In this document: positions 26,200-35,553 of the stretch, piece after piece
Layout of the letters: every line of letters begins with the position of its first letter
Numbering within the stretch: position 1 is the stretch's first letter
NCBI RefSeq assembly: GCF_002741035.1
Contig: NZ_CP016808.1
Location: forward strand, 4,388,501-4,452,500
DNA from: Paenibacillus sp. BIHB 4019
GTDB taxonomy: Bacteria > Bacillota > Bacilli > Paenibacillales > Paenibacillaceae
DNA length: 64,000 bases
Reading direction: 5' to 3'
Translations under genes and position numbers: made by a program
The notes under the pieces: model-generated
The model's input: the letters and a program-made list of their open reading frames with translations, nothing else
Told to the model about the DNA's origin: nothing
Database searches by the model: none

Positions 26200-26282
26200 T
26201 TGTATACAAAATACAAATTGATCAGGGGGCATTCATGCCGCTGTCAAAAGCAGCAAGTGCGCCATATATTGTATACAATATA
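26200..26282. promoter_or_regulatory. Two GntR operators in the divergent promoter region
   Basis: Site 1 is TTGTATACAA at 26200-26209. Site 2 is the 18-bp perfect palindrome TATATTGTATACAATATA at 26265-26282. Both share the core GTATAC typical of FCD-type GntR operators. The rest of the 336-bp gap (26012-26347) shows no gene. Confidence 0.72.
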
Positions 26283-26347
26283 CAATTTATAAAGGTGCAA
26301 GTGAAGTTTTCCTCGAATCTATGAACAATAGCAAAGGGTGAGAAGCA

Positions 26348-27571
26348 ATGCGTGAACACATCGATAACAATGCGCGAATAGGCACAAAAGCGGTTTGGGG
26401 CGGGGAGAAGGATTTCAGAGTTTTTGGAGCCACTCAGGTTCCCGTCGTTCTCAGCGTAGCTTACGACTATAGCGACGTTGACGAATGGCAGGAAGTGGCG
26501 CTGGGGAACAAACCGGGATATACCTACAACCGGATGTCGAACCCGACCGTCCGGGCGATGGAAGAAAAGGTGCGGCTACTGGAAGAGGCGGAAGAGGCTA
26601 TCGCTTTTTCGTCCGGCATGGCGGCGATCAGCAGCGCGCTTTATACGTTTTTGCGGCCTGGCGACCGCGTCGTCTCCGTCAAGGACACCTACGGCGGAAC
26701 GAACAAAATTTTTACGGAATTTTTGCCGCAAATTCATGTAGAAACGGTGCTGTGCAATACTGGTGATCATGAGGAGATCGAGCGCGAGATTGCCAAGGGC
26801 TGCAACGTGCTTTACCTGGAGTCGCCGACGAATCCGACGCTGAAAATTACCGATATCGAACGTTTGGCCAAAGCGGCGAAAGCCGTCGGCGCGCTGGTGA
26901 TGGTCGATAATACGTTCGCAACGCCGATCAATCAAAATCCGCTGAAGCTCGGCGTCGATCTCGTCATTCACAGTGCGACCAAATTTTTAAGCGGTCATGC
27001 CGATGTGCTTGGAGGCGTCGTGTGCGGGTCCGCAGCTTTGATGGAGAAGGTGTACCACTACCGGGAAATTCACGGGGCGAACCTCGATCCGTGGGCGGCT
27101 TATCTGATTTTGCGGGGGATGAAAACGCTTAAGCTCCGCGTCCGCCAACAGGCGCAAAGCGCCATGGAAATTGCCCGCTTTTTGCAAAAACATCCGCTTG
27201 TCGAGTCTGTCAACTATCCTGGTCTGGAAACACATCCGCATCATGATATTGCAAAAAAGCAGATGAACGGCTTTGGCGGCATTTTGAGCGTTGTGCTCAA
27301 AGGGGAAATGGAAACGATCAAGCTGCTGCTGCCGCGGCTCCAGTATGCGAACCGGGCAGGAAACCTTGGCGCCGTCGAAACGATTTACGGACCGGCGAGA
27401 ACGACCAGCCATGTGGAATGCACGCTGGAGGAGCGCCGGGCACTGGGCATTTCCGAAGGCCTGCTGCGCATCTCTGTCGGCATCGAGGATACGGAGGATT
27501 TGATCGCCGACTTGTCGCAAGCGCTAGCCTATGTAGAATCGCAGATGCCTTTAAGCATCCATAACCTATAA
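26348..27571 (+). CDS. Cys/Met-metabolism PLP enzyme (cystathionine gamma-lyase/synthase-like)
   Basis: This 407-residue fold-type I PLP enzyme has YTYNRMSNPTVRAMEEKV for subunit contact and phosphate binding, SSGMAAISSAL, the DTYGGTNKIF substrate loop, VDNTFATP (Asp to the pyridine N) and HSATKFLSGHADVLGG with the PLP lysine. A methionine gamma-lyase would carry Cys where this has Gly in DTYGG, so gamma-lyase or gamma-synthase activity on homoserine derivatives is more likely. As first gene of the homoserine-type operon it may release or deaminate homoserine; that is inference. Its stop lies 12 bases before the next start. Confidence 0.85.
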   Translation: MREHIDNNARIGTKAVWGGEKDFRVFGATQVPVVLSVAYDYSDVDEWQEVALGNKPGYTYNRMSNPTVRAMEEKVRLLEEAEEAIAFSSGMAAISSALYTFLRPGDRVVSVKDTYGGTNKIFTEFLPQIHVETVLCNTGDHEEIEREIAKGCNVLYLESPTNPTLKITDIERLAKAAKAVGALVMVDNTFATPINQNPLKLGVDLVIHSATKFLSGHADVLGGVVCGSAALMEKVYHYREIHGANLDPWAAYLILRGMKTLKLRVRQQAQSAMEIARFLQKHPLVESVNYPGLETHPHHDIAKKQMNGFGGILSVVLKGEMETIKLLLPRLQYANRAGNLGAVETIYGPARTTSHVECTLEERRALGISEGLLRISVGIEDTEDLIADLSQALAYVESQMPLSIHNL

Positions 27572-27583
27572 GGAGTGATCGAT

Positions 27584-28624
27584 ATGGAACTCAAAATTGC
27601 ATTGCTTGGCTTTGGCGTCGTAGGCCAGGGATTGGCGGAAATATTGGAAGAGAAAAGCAAGGCATTGCACAGCGATACCGGGTTTCAGGCGAAAATTGTC
27701 GCGATCTCGGACATGATGAAAGGCTCTTTGTATCATCCAGACGGCTTGAATATCGTGGAAGCTCTGCGTGCTGTAAAAGAAACAGGCAGGCTCGACGCTT
27801 ACCCCGAAGAGCCGGGGCTAAACCGCGGCTGGGACAGTTTCAAAACGATTCAGGAAACGAATGCCGATACGATTGTAGAGCTGACCTTTACCGATGTGAA
27901 GACGGGCCAGCCGGCAATCGATCACTGCCGCGCTGCATTCAATTGCAAGAAAAATGTCGTGATGAGCAATAAAGGACCGGTCGCGCTTGCTTATCAGGAG
28001 CTGTCGGAGCTTGCTCGCAGAAACGGCGTTCGCTGGGGGTACGAAGGAACGGTCATGAGCGGAACGCCTGCGCTCCGCATGCCGATCACTGCGCTCTCGG
28101 GCAATCGAATCAACGAGATCAAGGGCATTTTGAACGGGACGACTAATTATATGCTGACCCGGATGGAAGAGGGCATGAGCTATGCGGACGCGCTTGCCGA
28201 GGCGCAAGGACTAGGCTATGCGGAAGCGGACCCGACCAGCGATGTAGAAGGCTATGACGCGCAGTACAAAATTACGATTTTGAGCAATATTGTAATGAAT
28301 GCGCCCCTGGAAAGGGAGGACGTTGCCTGCGAAGGGATTAGCAAGCTGACCCGGGAAGATATGGAGCGCGCCAAACGGGAAGGCAAGCGCTGGAAGCTGA
28401 TCGCACGCTGCTGGCGAGACGGCGAGGAGGTCATCGCCAAGGTAGGGCCGGAGGCGATTCCGCTCAGCGATCCGCTGGCGGGCGTTGGCGGCGCATTGAA
28501 TGCCGTTACGTACGATTGCGATTTGGCCGGGCCGATCACGCTGATGGGCGCCGGGGCCGGACGCAAGGAAACAGGCTTTTCGATTTTGATTGATTTGATC
28601 AACATTCACCGCAATCAGCTGTAG
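27584..28624 (+). CDS. Homoserine dehydrogenase without ACT domain
   Basis: This 346-residue protein has an N-terminal Rossmann motif IALLGFGVVGQGLAEI, the catalytic-core motifs VVMSNKGPVA, YEGTVMSGTPALRM and GILNGTTNYML, and LGYAEADPTSDVEGYDAQYK with the substrate-binding Glu/Asp and Lys. Biosynthetic Bacillales homoserine dehydrogenases are longer (about 430 residues) because of a feedback-sensing ACT domain, which is absent here. That fits a catabolic enzyme oxidising homoserine to aspartate semialdehyde. ATG 27584 follows AAGGAG by eight bases; the GTG at 27575 overlaps it. Confidence 0.87.
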   Translation: MELKIALLGFGVVGQGLAEILEEKSKALHSDTGFQAKIVAISDMMKGSLYHPDGLNIVEALRAVKETGRLDAYPEEPGLNRGWDSFKTIQETNADTIVELTFTDVKTGQPAIDHCRAAFNCKKNVVMSNKGPVALAYQELSELARRNGVRWGYEGTVMSGTPALRMPITALSGNRINEIKGILNGTTNYMLTRMEEGMSYADALAEAQGLGYAEADPTSDVEGYDAQYKITILSNIVMNAPLEREDVACEGISKLTREDMERAKREGKRWKLIARCWRDGEEVIAKVGPEAIPLSDPLAGVGGALNAVTYDCDLAGPITLMGAGAGRKETGFSILIDLINIHRNQL

Positions 28625-28669
28625 CTTCTGCAATCATAGAAATTAAACAACCAGGATGAGGTGTAAACA

Positions 28670-30115
28670 ATGACTATGGAAACTATGGTAAAGAAAAGCA
28701 AGATGTATTTGGCCGGACAATGGGTGCTGCGCGAGAACTTGATGGAGGTTCGCGATCCGCAGGACGATAGCCTGATCGCGACCGTGCCCGCTGCCTCGAC
28801 GGCGGACATGTTGTATGCCATCGAGCAGGCGAAGGAAGGGTTCAAGCTAAGCTCGGAGCTGCCGACGCATGAGCGGATCGCCATTCTGAACCGCGCAGCC
28901 AACTGGGTGGACGCCCATAAGGAAGACTATGCGGAGACGATTGCCCGCGAAGGCAGCAAAACGATCAAAGAAGCGCGGAAGGAAGTCAGAAGATGCGTGG
29001 AGACGCTGCGTATCAGCGCGGAGGAGGCCAGGCGGCTGCACGGCGAGACGATCGCGTTCGACCAGATGCCGGGCAGTGAAAAACGTTTCGGCTACTACTA
29101 CCGTTTTCCGATTGGCATCATCGGGGCGATTACCCCCTTCAACGATCCGCTGAACCTGGTTGCGCACAAGGTCGGCCCTGCAATCGCCGCAGGCAACGCG
29201 ATTATAGTAAAGCCTGCGCCTGCAACTCCGCTTAGCGCGCTGATGCTGGCGGAAGCTTTTGATCACGCGGGTCTGCCTGCTAAAATTTTATCGGTCGTAA
29301 CGGGCAATGCCAGTGAAATCGGCGATGCCTTGGTGACGCATCCCGATGTGAGAATGATTTCGTTTACCGGGGGGCTGACGACAGGCAAAGCGATTATGCA
29401 AAAGGGCGGACTGAAAAAAATGGGCATGGAGCTCGGTTCCAACTCCCCGGCTATCGTATTGAACGACGCGAATATTAGCGACGCGGTCGAAGCGACCGTA
29501 TCCGGCGCATTTTGGGCAGCGGGCCAAAATTGCCTGGGCGTGCAGCGCATTTACGTGCAGGAGGCGGTGTACGCATCCTTTGTCGCCCAATTCGTCGCCA
29601 GAACGAAGCTGTACCGCATGGGCAGCAAGTTGGAAGAGGACACGGACATGGGTCCAATGATCAACGAAAGAGAAGCAAGGCGCGTGGAGAGCTGGATTCA
29701 GGAAGCGGTAGAGCAGGGCGGAGAACTGCTATGCGGCGGCCAGCGCCGCGGTGCATTTGTGGAGCCGACGGTTATGGCGAACGTTCCGAAGACGTGCAAA
29801 GTCGTGAAAGAGGAAGTGTTCGGTCCCGTCGTGACGATTTTCAGCGTGCCTGATTTGGATACGGCAATACGCGAATCCAACAACGTCGATTTCGGGCTGC
29901 AGGCAGGAATTTTCACGGCAAATCTGGAGCATGCCTTTACGGCCGTTCACAAGCTTGACGTCGGCGGCGTGATGGTCAACGACAGCTCCGATTACCGCAT
30001 TGATGCCATGCCTTTCGGTGGCGTTAAAGGCTCTGGACTTGGCCGGGAGGGCGTTGCCTTCGCGCTTCACGAAATGACCGAGCCGAAAGTGGTCTGCTTT
30101 CAGATGTCCAAATAA
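28670..30115 (+). CDS. NAD(P)-dependent aldehyde dehydrogenase
   Basis: This 481-residue ALDH-superfamily enzyme has the cofactor loop ISFTGGLTTGKAIM, general-base glutamate in MELGSNSPAIVL, nucleophilic cysteine in FWAAGQNCLGVQRIYVQ and GPVVTIFSV near the C-terminus. In context the probable substrate is aspartate 4-semialdehyde, oxidised without phosphate to aspartate, which would join the flanking homoserine dehydrogenase and aspartase. Succinate semialdehyde or a related aldehyde is the alternative. GATGAGGTG precedes ATG 28670; the 45-bp gap to the previous gene shows no promoter. Confidence 0.9.
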   Translation: MTMETMVKKSKMYLAGQWVLRENLMEVRDPQDDSLIATVPAASTADMLYAIEQAKEGFKLSSELPTHERIAILNRAANWVDAHKEDYAETIAREGSKTIKEARKEVRRCVETLRISAEEARRLHGETIAFDQMPGSEKRFGYYYRFPIGIIGAITPFNDPLNLVAHKVGPAIAAGNAIIVKPAPATPLSALMLAEAFDHAGLPAKILSVVTGNASEIGDALVTHPDVRMISFTGGLTTGKAIMQKGGLKKMGMELGSNSPAIVLNDANISDAVEATVSGAFWAAGQNCLGVQRIYVQEAVYASFVAQFVARTKLYRMGSKLEEDTDMGPMINEREARRVESWIQEAVEQGGELLCGGQRRGAFVEPTVMANVPKTCKVVKEEVFGPVVTIFSVPDLDTAIRESNNVDFGLQAGIFTANLEHAFTAVHKLDVGGVMVNDSSDYRIDAMPFGGVKGSGLGREGVAFALHEMTEPKVVCFQMSK

Positions 30116-30163
30116 ATGAAACGAGCTTGTATTCCACCAAGATGACTTCGGGGAGAGATCCAC

Positions 30164-31594
30164 ATGTCAGTGCGTATCGAACATGATTTTCTCGGTGAAA
30201 AGGCGGTACCCGCCGAAGCCTACTACGGCATTCAGACGCTGCGGGCCACCGAAAATTTCCCGGTTACCGGAACCCCGGTCAGCCCGCATTTGATGACGGC
30301 TTTGGCCGAGATCAAGAAGGCCTCGGCATTGGCCAATATGGAAACCGGCATGCTGTCGAAATCGATCGGTTCCGCGATTGTGCAGGCTGCGGAGGAGGCG
30401 GCTGCGGGCAAGCTGTCGGCGCATTTTATCGTCGATGCCATCCAGGGCGGTGCGGGCACTTCCATCAATATGAATATGAACGAAGTGCTGGCCAACCGGG
30501 CGCTGGAATGGCTCGGCAAGCAGAAAGGCGATTACTTCCACTGCTCGCCGAACAATCACGTCAATATGTCCCAATCGACGAACGATACGGTTCCGACGGC
30601 GATCCGCATCGCCGCTTACCGGCTCGCCGAACCGCTGCTGGACGCTGTCGCGGCTCTCGAAGCGGGGTTTGCGCGGAAAGCGGAGGAGTTTGACAATGTT
30701 CTGAAAATGGGGCGCACCCATTTGCAGGATGCGGTTCCGATCCGGATGGGACAAGAGTTCGGCGCCTATGCCCGCGTAATCGGCAGGGACCTTGCAAGAA
30801 TTACCGCGGCGGCAGCCGGATTGATGACGGTTAATCTGGGCGCGACAGCCGTCGGCACAGGGCTCAACGCCAATCTGAAGTACAGCGAGCTGGCCGTGCG
30901 GCATTTGATTGAGCACACAGGACTCCCTTTAACTGCGGCGGATGATTTGGTGGACGCTACGCAAAATACGGACGCCTTTACGGCGCTCTCTGCGGCGCTT
31001 AAAATTATGGCGGTAAATCTGTCTAAAATTTGCAATGACCTCAGGCTTATGGCTTCGGGACCTCGAGCCGGGCTGGGAGAGATTCAATTTCCTCCCAAGC
31101 AGCCCGGCTCGTCGATTATGCCGGGCAAGGTTAATCCGGTCATGGCGGAATTGGTCAACCAGATCGCCTTTCAGGTGATCGGCAACGATCATACGATTTG
31201 CTTGGCTGCTGAAGCGGGCCAGCTTGAGCTGAATGTGATGGGGCCGGTCTTGGCCCATAATTTGCTCCAATCCTTACTCATCTTGCGCAACGGGCTCAAC
31301 GTTTTCCTGCGCGAGGCCGTGGAAGGCATTCAGGCGAATGAGGAAACCTGCAGATTGCACGTGGAACGAAGCTTCGGCGTCATGACGGCGCTGAATCCTC
31401 ATCTCGGTTATGAAACCGCTGCCAGGCTTGTAAAGGAAGCGCTTCATTCTGGACAAACGATCAAGGAAATATGTCTGGAACGAAATCTTTTGACCCCCGA
31501 AGAGCTAGATGTTATATTAAATCCCTTTGAAATGACAACCCCTGGAATTGCGGGCCTTGAGTATCTCGAAAACTTCGACAAGGGAGCGAAATAG
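30164..31594 (+). CDS. aspA: Aspartate ammonia-lyase
   Basis: This 476-residue member of the fumarase/aspartase superfamily contains the signature [13 protein letters not shown] in the flexible catalytic loop, [40 protein letters not shown] and [11 protein letters not shown]. The substitution pattern ([23 protein letters not shown]) fits aspartase rather than fumarase C. It would deaminate aspartate to fumarate, the next step after the ALDH product. The start has GGGGAGAG upstream, and the stop is one base before the permease start. Confidence 0.9.
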   Translation: MSVRIEHDFLGEKAVPAEAYYGIQTLRATENFPVTGTPVSPHLMTALAEIKKASALANMETGMLSKSIGSAIVQAAEEAAAGKLSAHFIVDAIQGGAGTSINMNMNEVLANRALEWLGKQKGDYFHCSPNNHVNMSQSTNDTVPTAIRIAAYRLAEPLLDAVAALEAGFARKAEEFDNVLKMGRTHLQDAVPIRMGQEFGAYARVIGRDLARITAAAAGLMTVNLGATAVGTGLNANLKYSELAVRHLIEHTGLPLTAADDLVDATQNTDAFTALSAALKIMAVNLSKICNDLRLMASGPRAGLGEIQFPPKQPGSSIMPGKVNPVMAELVNQIAFQVIGNDHTICLAAEAGQLELNVMGPVLAHNLLQSLLILRNGLNVFLREAVEGIQANEETCRLHVERSFGVMTALNPHLGYETAARLVKEALHSGQTIKEICLERNLLTPEELDVILNPFEMTTPGIAGLEYLENFDKGAK

Positions 31595-31595
31595 G

Positions 31596-32999
31596 ATGAG
31601 CAAAATTGGCGAGAACGAGCAGCACACATTGAAAAGATCGATGAAAAGCCGGCATATTTTCATGATTTCACTTGGCGGCGTCATCGGAACGGGACTTTTT
31701 CTAAGCACAGGCTATACGCTGAACCTGGCCGGACCGGGAGGGGCTGTGCTTGCTTATCTGGTCGGCGCGCTGATTATGTATTTAGTGATGCTTTGTCTGG
31801 GCGAATTGAGCGTGGCGATGCCGGTTACGGGTTCATTTCCGGCTTATGCAACCAAATTTATCGGGCCTGCTACGGGTTTTACAATCGGCTGGCTTTATTG
31901 GCTGACGTGGGTCGTAACGGTCGGATCGGAGTTTACGGCGGCGGGTCTGCTGATGCAGCGCTGGTTCCCCAATATCTCGGTTTGGATTTGGAGCGCAATA
32001 TTCGCCGTTTTACTGTTTACTTTAAATGCTTTATCCGTGAAGTTTTTTGCAGAATCCGAGTTTTGGGTTGCCGGCTTTAAGGTCATTGTTATTATCCTTT
32101 TCATCGGGCTTGGCGGAGCGGCCATGTTTGGGCTCATTCCGATGGAAGGCCATGCCTCTGCGCCGATGTTCTCTAACCTGTTGAATCAGGGCGGGTTATT
32201 TCCAAACGGCTTCCTGCCGGTATTATTCGTCATGATATCCGTCAATTTCGCTTTCTCCGGCACCGAGCTGATCGGCGTGACCGCAGGGGAGACGGAAAAT
32301 CCGGACGTCAGCATCCCTCGCTCCATCCGCACAGTCGTTTGGCGGACGATGATCTTCTTCGTCGGCGCGATTATCGTGCTGGCCGGGCTTATCCCGTGGA
32401 AGGAAGCGGGAGTTATCGAAAGCCCATTCGTTCTCGTATTTGACAAGATCGGCATTCCGTATGCGGCCGACATTATGAACTTTGTCATTTTGACCGCTTT
32501 GCTATCGGTGGGCAATTCGGGGCTGTATGCTTCGACGCGGATGCTTTGGGCGCTTTCCCAGGAAAAAATGATCAGCCCGTGGCTTGGCAAATTGACATCA
32601 AATGGCGTACCGTTGAATGCGCTAATCATTAGCATGCTGGTTTCCTGCTTGTCCCTGCTCTCCAGTGTAATTGCTCCTGATACCGTGTACGTCGTTCTGA
32701 TTGCCATCTCCGGGTTCGCCGTCGTAGCCGTATGGATGGGCATCGTCGCTTCGCAATTTATGTTCCGCAGACAGTTTCTTAAGGAGGGCGGCAGGCTCCA
32801 GGATTTGAAATATCGGACTCCGCTGTACCCTTATGTGCCCATTGCAGCGTTCCTGCTCTGTCTGACGTCCTGCATAGGATTGTATTTCGATCCTGCCCAG
32901 CGCATCGCTTTGTATTGCGGAGTTCCTTTCGTCGTCATGTGTTACCTTATTTATTATTTGAAAAACAAAAAATCAGCGGCGACGCCGCCTGCGCAATAA
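31596..32999 (+). CDS. Amino acid permease (APC family)
   Basis: The 467-residue protein has twelve membrane segments. The N-terminal [20 protein letters not shown] and [20 protein letters not shown], and [20 protein letters not shown], are signatures of the AAT branch (GabP/LysP-like). As a member of the operon it probably imports the amino acid degraded by the other gene products, homoserine or a relative. ATG 31596 overlaps no other gene but lies one base after the aspA stop with AGGGAG upstream, so translation is coupled. Confidence 0.92.
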   Translation: MSKIGENEQHTLKRSMKSRHIFMISLGGVIGTGLFLSTGYTLNLAGPGGAVLAYLVGALIMYLVMLCLGELSVAMPVTGSFPAYATKFIGPATGFTIGWLYWLTWVVTVGSEFTAAGLLMQRWFPNISVWIWSAIFAVLLFTLNALSVKFFAESEFWVAGFKVIVIILFIGLGGAAMFGLIPMEGHASAPMFSNLLNQGGLFPNGFLPVLFVMISVNFAFSGTELIGVTAGETENPDVSIPRSIRTVVWRTMIFFVGAIIVLAGLIPWKEAGVIESPFVLVFDKIGIPYAADIMNFVILTALLSVGNSGLYASTRMLWALSQEKMISPWLGKLTSNGVPLNALIISMLVSCLSLLSSVIAPDTVYVVLIAISGFAVVAVWMGIVASQFMFRRQFLKEGGRLQDLKYRTPLYPYVPIAAFLLCLTSCIGLYFDPAQRIALYCGVPFVVMCYLIYYLKNKKSAATPPAQ

Positions 33000-33073
33000 A
33001 TGGAGCAGCTCTTTGGAACGGTTGGAACGGCCGTTTCCAGCAGCGGCAATTTGTGGAATGGGAGTGATCGGAA

Positions 33074-34543
33074 ATGACGGTAAAGGCTAATGTAAGTGGG
33101 GGCACAAGTATTATTATTAGGCTGGAGATCGCCAAGGATGTGGTGACGTTCGGGCAGATCGCGACAGCAATCGGCGATGCCGGCGGGGATGTTATTGCGA
33201 TCGATGTCGCGAAATCCGGCAAAGCGACGACGATTCGGGATATTACGGTTCACGTGAGCGATCATAAGCATTCCGACTCCATTGTAAGCGCTGTCAAAAA
33301 ATTGGCAGGCATCAAAGTATTGCATGTTTCCGACCAAACCTTTCTGATCCATCTCGGCGGGAAAATCGAAATGGTGCCGAAAATGCCGATCAAAAACCGC
33401 GAGGATTTATCGCGCGTTTATACGCCGGGCGTGGCGCGAGTTTGCATGGCGATCCACGAGGACCCGAGAAAAGCGCATTCGCTGACGATCAAGCGCAACA
33501 CGGTTGCGGTCGTTTCCGATGGCTCCGCGGTGCTCGGACTTGGCAATATCGGGCCGGAGGCGGCGATGCCGGTTATGGAAGGCAAAGCGATGCTGTTTAA
33601 GCAATTGGCCGGTGTAGATGCGTTTCCCATTTGCTTGAATACGCAGAGCACCGAAGAAATTATTCAAATTGTCAAAGCGCTCGCGCCGACGTTCGGCGGC
33701 ATCAATCTAGAGGATATTTCGTCGCCGCGCTGTTTTGAAATCGAGAACCGGTTGATCGAGGAACTGGATATCCCCGTTTTCCATGATGACCAGCATGGGA
33801 CGGCGGTCGTCCTGCTAGCAGGATTGCTGAACGCCGTCAAAGTGGTGAAAAAAGAGCTCGGCCGCTGCAAGGTAGTCGTATGCGGCATCGGAGCGGCGGG
33901 CATCGCCTGCACCAAAATGCTGCTGGCCGCCGGGGTGACCAACGTTATCGGCGTTGATCGGCAAGGCGCTATCGTGCGGGGGCAAAACTATGACAATCCT
34001 GCGTGGCAATGGTTTGCCGAGCATACGAATCCCGAGGGCCGAAGCGGCGCATTGAGCGAAGTAATCAGCGGCGCCGATATATTCATCGGACTGTCCGGGC
34101 CTAAGGTGCTCAGTGTGGGCGATGTGCAAAATATGGCCAGCGATCCGATCGTTTTCGCCATGGCGAATCCGACGCCGGAAATTCCGCCGGAAGAAGCGGA
34201 GCCGTACGTCCGCGTGATGGCAACCGGAAGGTCGGATTACCCGAATCAGATCAACAATGTGCTTTGCTTCCCGGGCTTGTTCCGCGGCGTCCTCGACTGC
34301 CGCGCCTCGCGAATTACGGAGGAGATGAAGCTGGCCGCGGCAAGCGCGATCGCTTCCGTCGTTACGGAAGAGGAGCTGAATGAATCCTACATTATTCCAA
34401 GCGTATTTAACCAACACGTTGTGGAAAAAGTGCGGGAAGCCGTCATTGCCGCAGCCTACCAGTCGGGCGTAGCGCGCCGGAGCCTCAGCCAAGAGACTAC
34501 GAACGAGGCGGCCGAAGCGCGGCTCCAGGAAGAATTTGCATGA
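33074..34543 (+). CDS. NAD-type malic enzyme with N-terminal ACT domain
   Basis: The 489-residue protein starts with about 85 residues of ACT-like fold (VSGGTSIIIRLEIAKDVVTF, then GDVIAIDVAKSG), followed by malic-enzyme motifs: VYTPGVARVC, SDGSAVLGLGNIGPEAAMPV, NLEDISSPRCFEIE and FHDDQHGTAVV with metal-binding acids, and Rossmann VVCGIGAAGIACTKML. It converts malate to pyruvate and CO2. After aspartase and the cell's own fumarase it would complete a homoserine-to-pyruvate route. The ACT domain implies allosteric control by an amino acid. GGAGTGATCGG precedes the ATG. Confidence 0.92.
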   Translation: MTVKANVSGGTSIIIRLEIAKDVVTFGQIATAIGDAGGDVIAIDVAKSGKATTIRDITVHVSDHKHSDSIVSAVKKLAGIKVLHVSDQTFLIHLGGKIEMVPKMPIKNREDLSRVYTPGVARVCMAIHEDPRKAHSLTIKRNTVAVVSDGSAVLGLGNIGPEAAMPVMEGKAMLFKQLAGVDAFPICLNTQSTEEIIQIVKALAPTFGGINLEDISSPRCFEIENRLIEELDIPVFHDDQHGTAVVLLAGLLNAVKVVKKELGRCKVVVCGIGAAGIACTKMLLAAGVTNVIGVDRQGAIVRGQNYDNPAWQWFAEHTNPEGRSGALSEVISGADIFIGLSGPKVLSVGDVQNMASDPIVFAMANPTPEIPPEEAEPYVRVMATGRSDYPNQINNVLCFPGLFRGVLDCRASRITEEMKLAAASAIASVVTEEELNESYIIPSVFNQHVVEKVREAVIAAAYQSGVARRSLSQETTNEAAEARLQEEFA

Positions 34544-35382
34544 ACGAGCATTTGAAAAACGGTGCTGCCATCCTCGTCGGCTCGGCGATTATGGGCTTTG
34601 GCATCAACTATTTCAATGCAGCTAACGGGCTGGCCGAGGGTGGTATTACCGGAGCCAGCTTATTGCTGAAATATATGTTTGGCTGGGATGCAGGGGTAAC
34701 CAATTTTTTGCTTAACCTCCCGCTTTTTTTTATTGGCTGGAAGGCGCTCGGAGGGCGTTCTTTAGCTTATACCGTTTTTGCAACGTTGATGTTCTCGTTT
34801 TTTGTATACGTCTTTCGGGACTTTCATTTTGTTATGAGCGATCTGCTGCTGGCTTCCTTGTATGCCGGCGTGACGGTCGGCGTCGGTTTGGGCCTTGTTT
34901 TCCGGTTTGGCGGGACGAGCGGCGGAACGGATATTTTGGCGCAGGTGCTCAAAAAGTATTGGGGATGGCCTGTCGGAAGAAGCGTTTTTATGTTCGATTG
35001 CGCCACTATTGTGCTGTCGCTTATTTATTTGGATCGGGAACGGGCGATGTATACGATTGTGGCCGTTTTCGTGGGCACGCGGGTGCTTGACTACGTCATG
35101 GAAGGCTCGGGAAGAGGCAAAGCGGCGATCATCATTACGAGCCATGCCGATCAAATATCGGCCCTCATTCATACGGAAATGCAGCGAGGCACGACGTTTT
35201 TCCATGGGAAAGGCGGTTACAGCGATGCCGAGAAAAAAATTATTTACTGCGTCGTCAGCCGCTCCGAAGTAGGCCGGCTCAAAAAGCTGGTCCACGATAC
35301 GGACCGCTACGCCTTTGTTACCGTTCACGACGTCGTCGAAGTGTTCGGAGAGGGGTTCAACTCGCTGCGGGAAAAAGAGTGA
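34540..35382 (+). CDS. YitT-family membrane protein (DUF161/DUF2179)
   Basis: The 280-residue protein has five or six membrane segments in the first 190 residues, including MGFGINYFNAANGLAEGGIT and FRFGGTSGGTDILAQVLKKY, then a cytosolic DUF2179 domain (about residues 220-275, KIIYCVVSRSEVGRLKKLVH). YitT-family proteins are common in Bacillota with no settled function. Its ATG overlaps the malic-enzyme stop (ATGA), so it belongs to the catabolic operon, perhaps as a second transporter or exporter; this is inference. No clear terminator follows. Confidence 0.87.
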   Translation: MNEHLKNGAAILVGSAIMGFGINYFNAANGLAEGGITGASLLLKYMFGWDAGVTNFLLNLPLFFIGWKALGGRSLAYTVFATLMFSFFVYVFRDFHFVMSDLLLASLYAGVTVGVGLGLVFRFGGTSGGTDILAQVLKKYWGWPVGRSVFMFDCATIVLSLIYLDRERAMYTIVAVFVGTRVLDYVMEGSGRGKAAIIITSHADQISALIHTEMQRGTTFFHGKGGYSDAEKKIIYCVVSRSEVGRLKKLVHDTDRYAFVTVHDVVEVFGEGFNSLREKE

Positions 35383-35420
35383 GCGCTGTAGGCCTAGGCC
35401 TTATTTCCTTCAAGTTGCTT

Positions 35421-35527
35421 GCTGAACAGCTCCTTGTATAAATAGCTAACCATCTTATTCAATGGAATTGAATAAGAATATGATTTTATTCAATTATACA
35501 AATAATTGAGAAGGGCGTACAATGAGG
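35421..35527. repeat. Direct repeat B: LysR/tautomerase intergenic region, right copy
   Basis: This is the counterpart of 25110-25216, gap-free and about four-fifths identical. The sequence just before it (35405-35420) still resembles the first codons of the LysR gene, so this copy carries the broken 5' end of a lost LysR gene. Its inverted repeat at 35470-35491 (GAATAAGA and TTTTATTC) matches the operator in copy A. The tautomerase gene follows directly. Confidence 0.82.
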
Positions 35528-35553
35528 GCATCCATTTGAAGGAGGAAGCCAGC

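Noticed and set aside
28847..29266. Antisense ORFs over the high-G+C catabolic genes
   Set aside because: Long minus-strand frames here are shadows of well-supported plus-strand genes, with no ribosome sites or family motifs.
25110..35527. Simple transposon with direct-repeat target duplication
   Set aside because: The repeats differ at about a fifth of positions and carry promoter sequence; no transposase gene lies inside.
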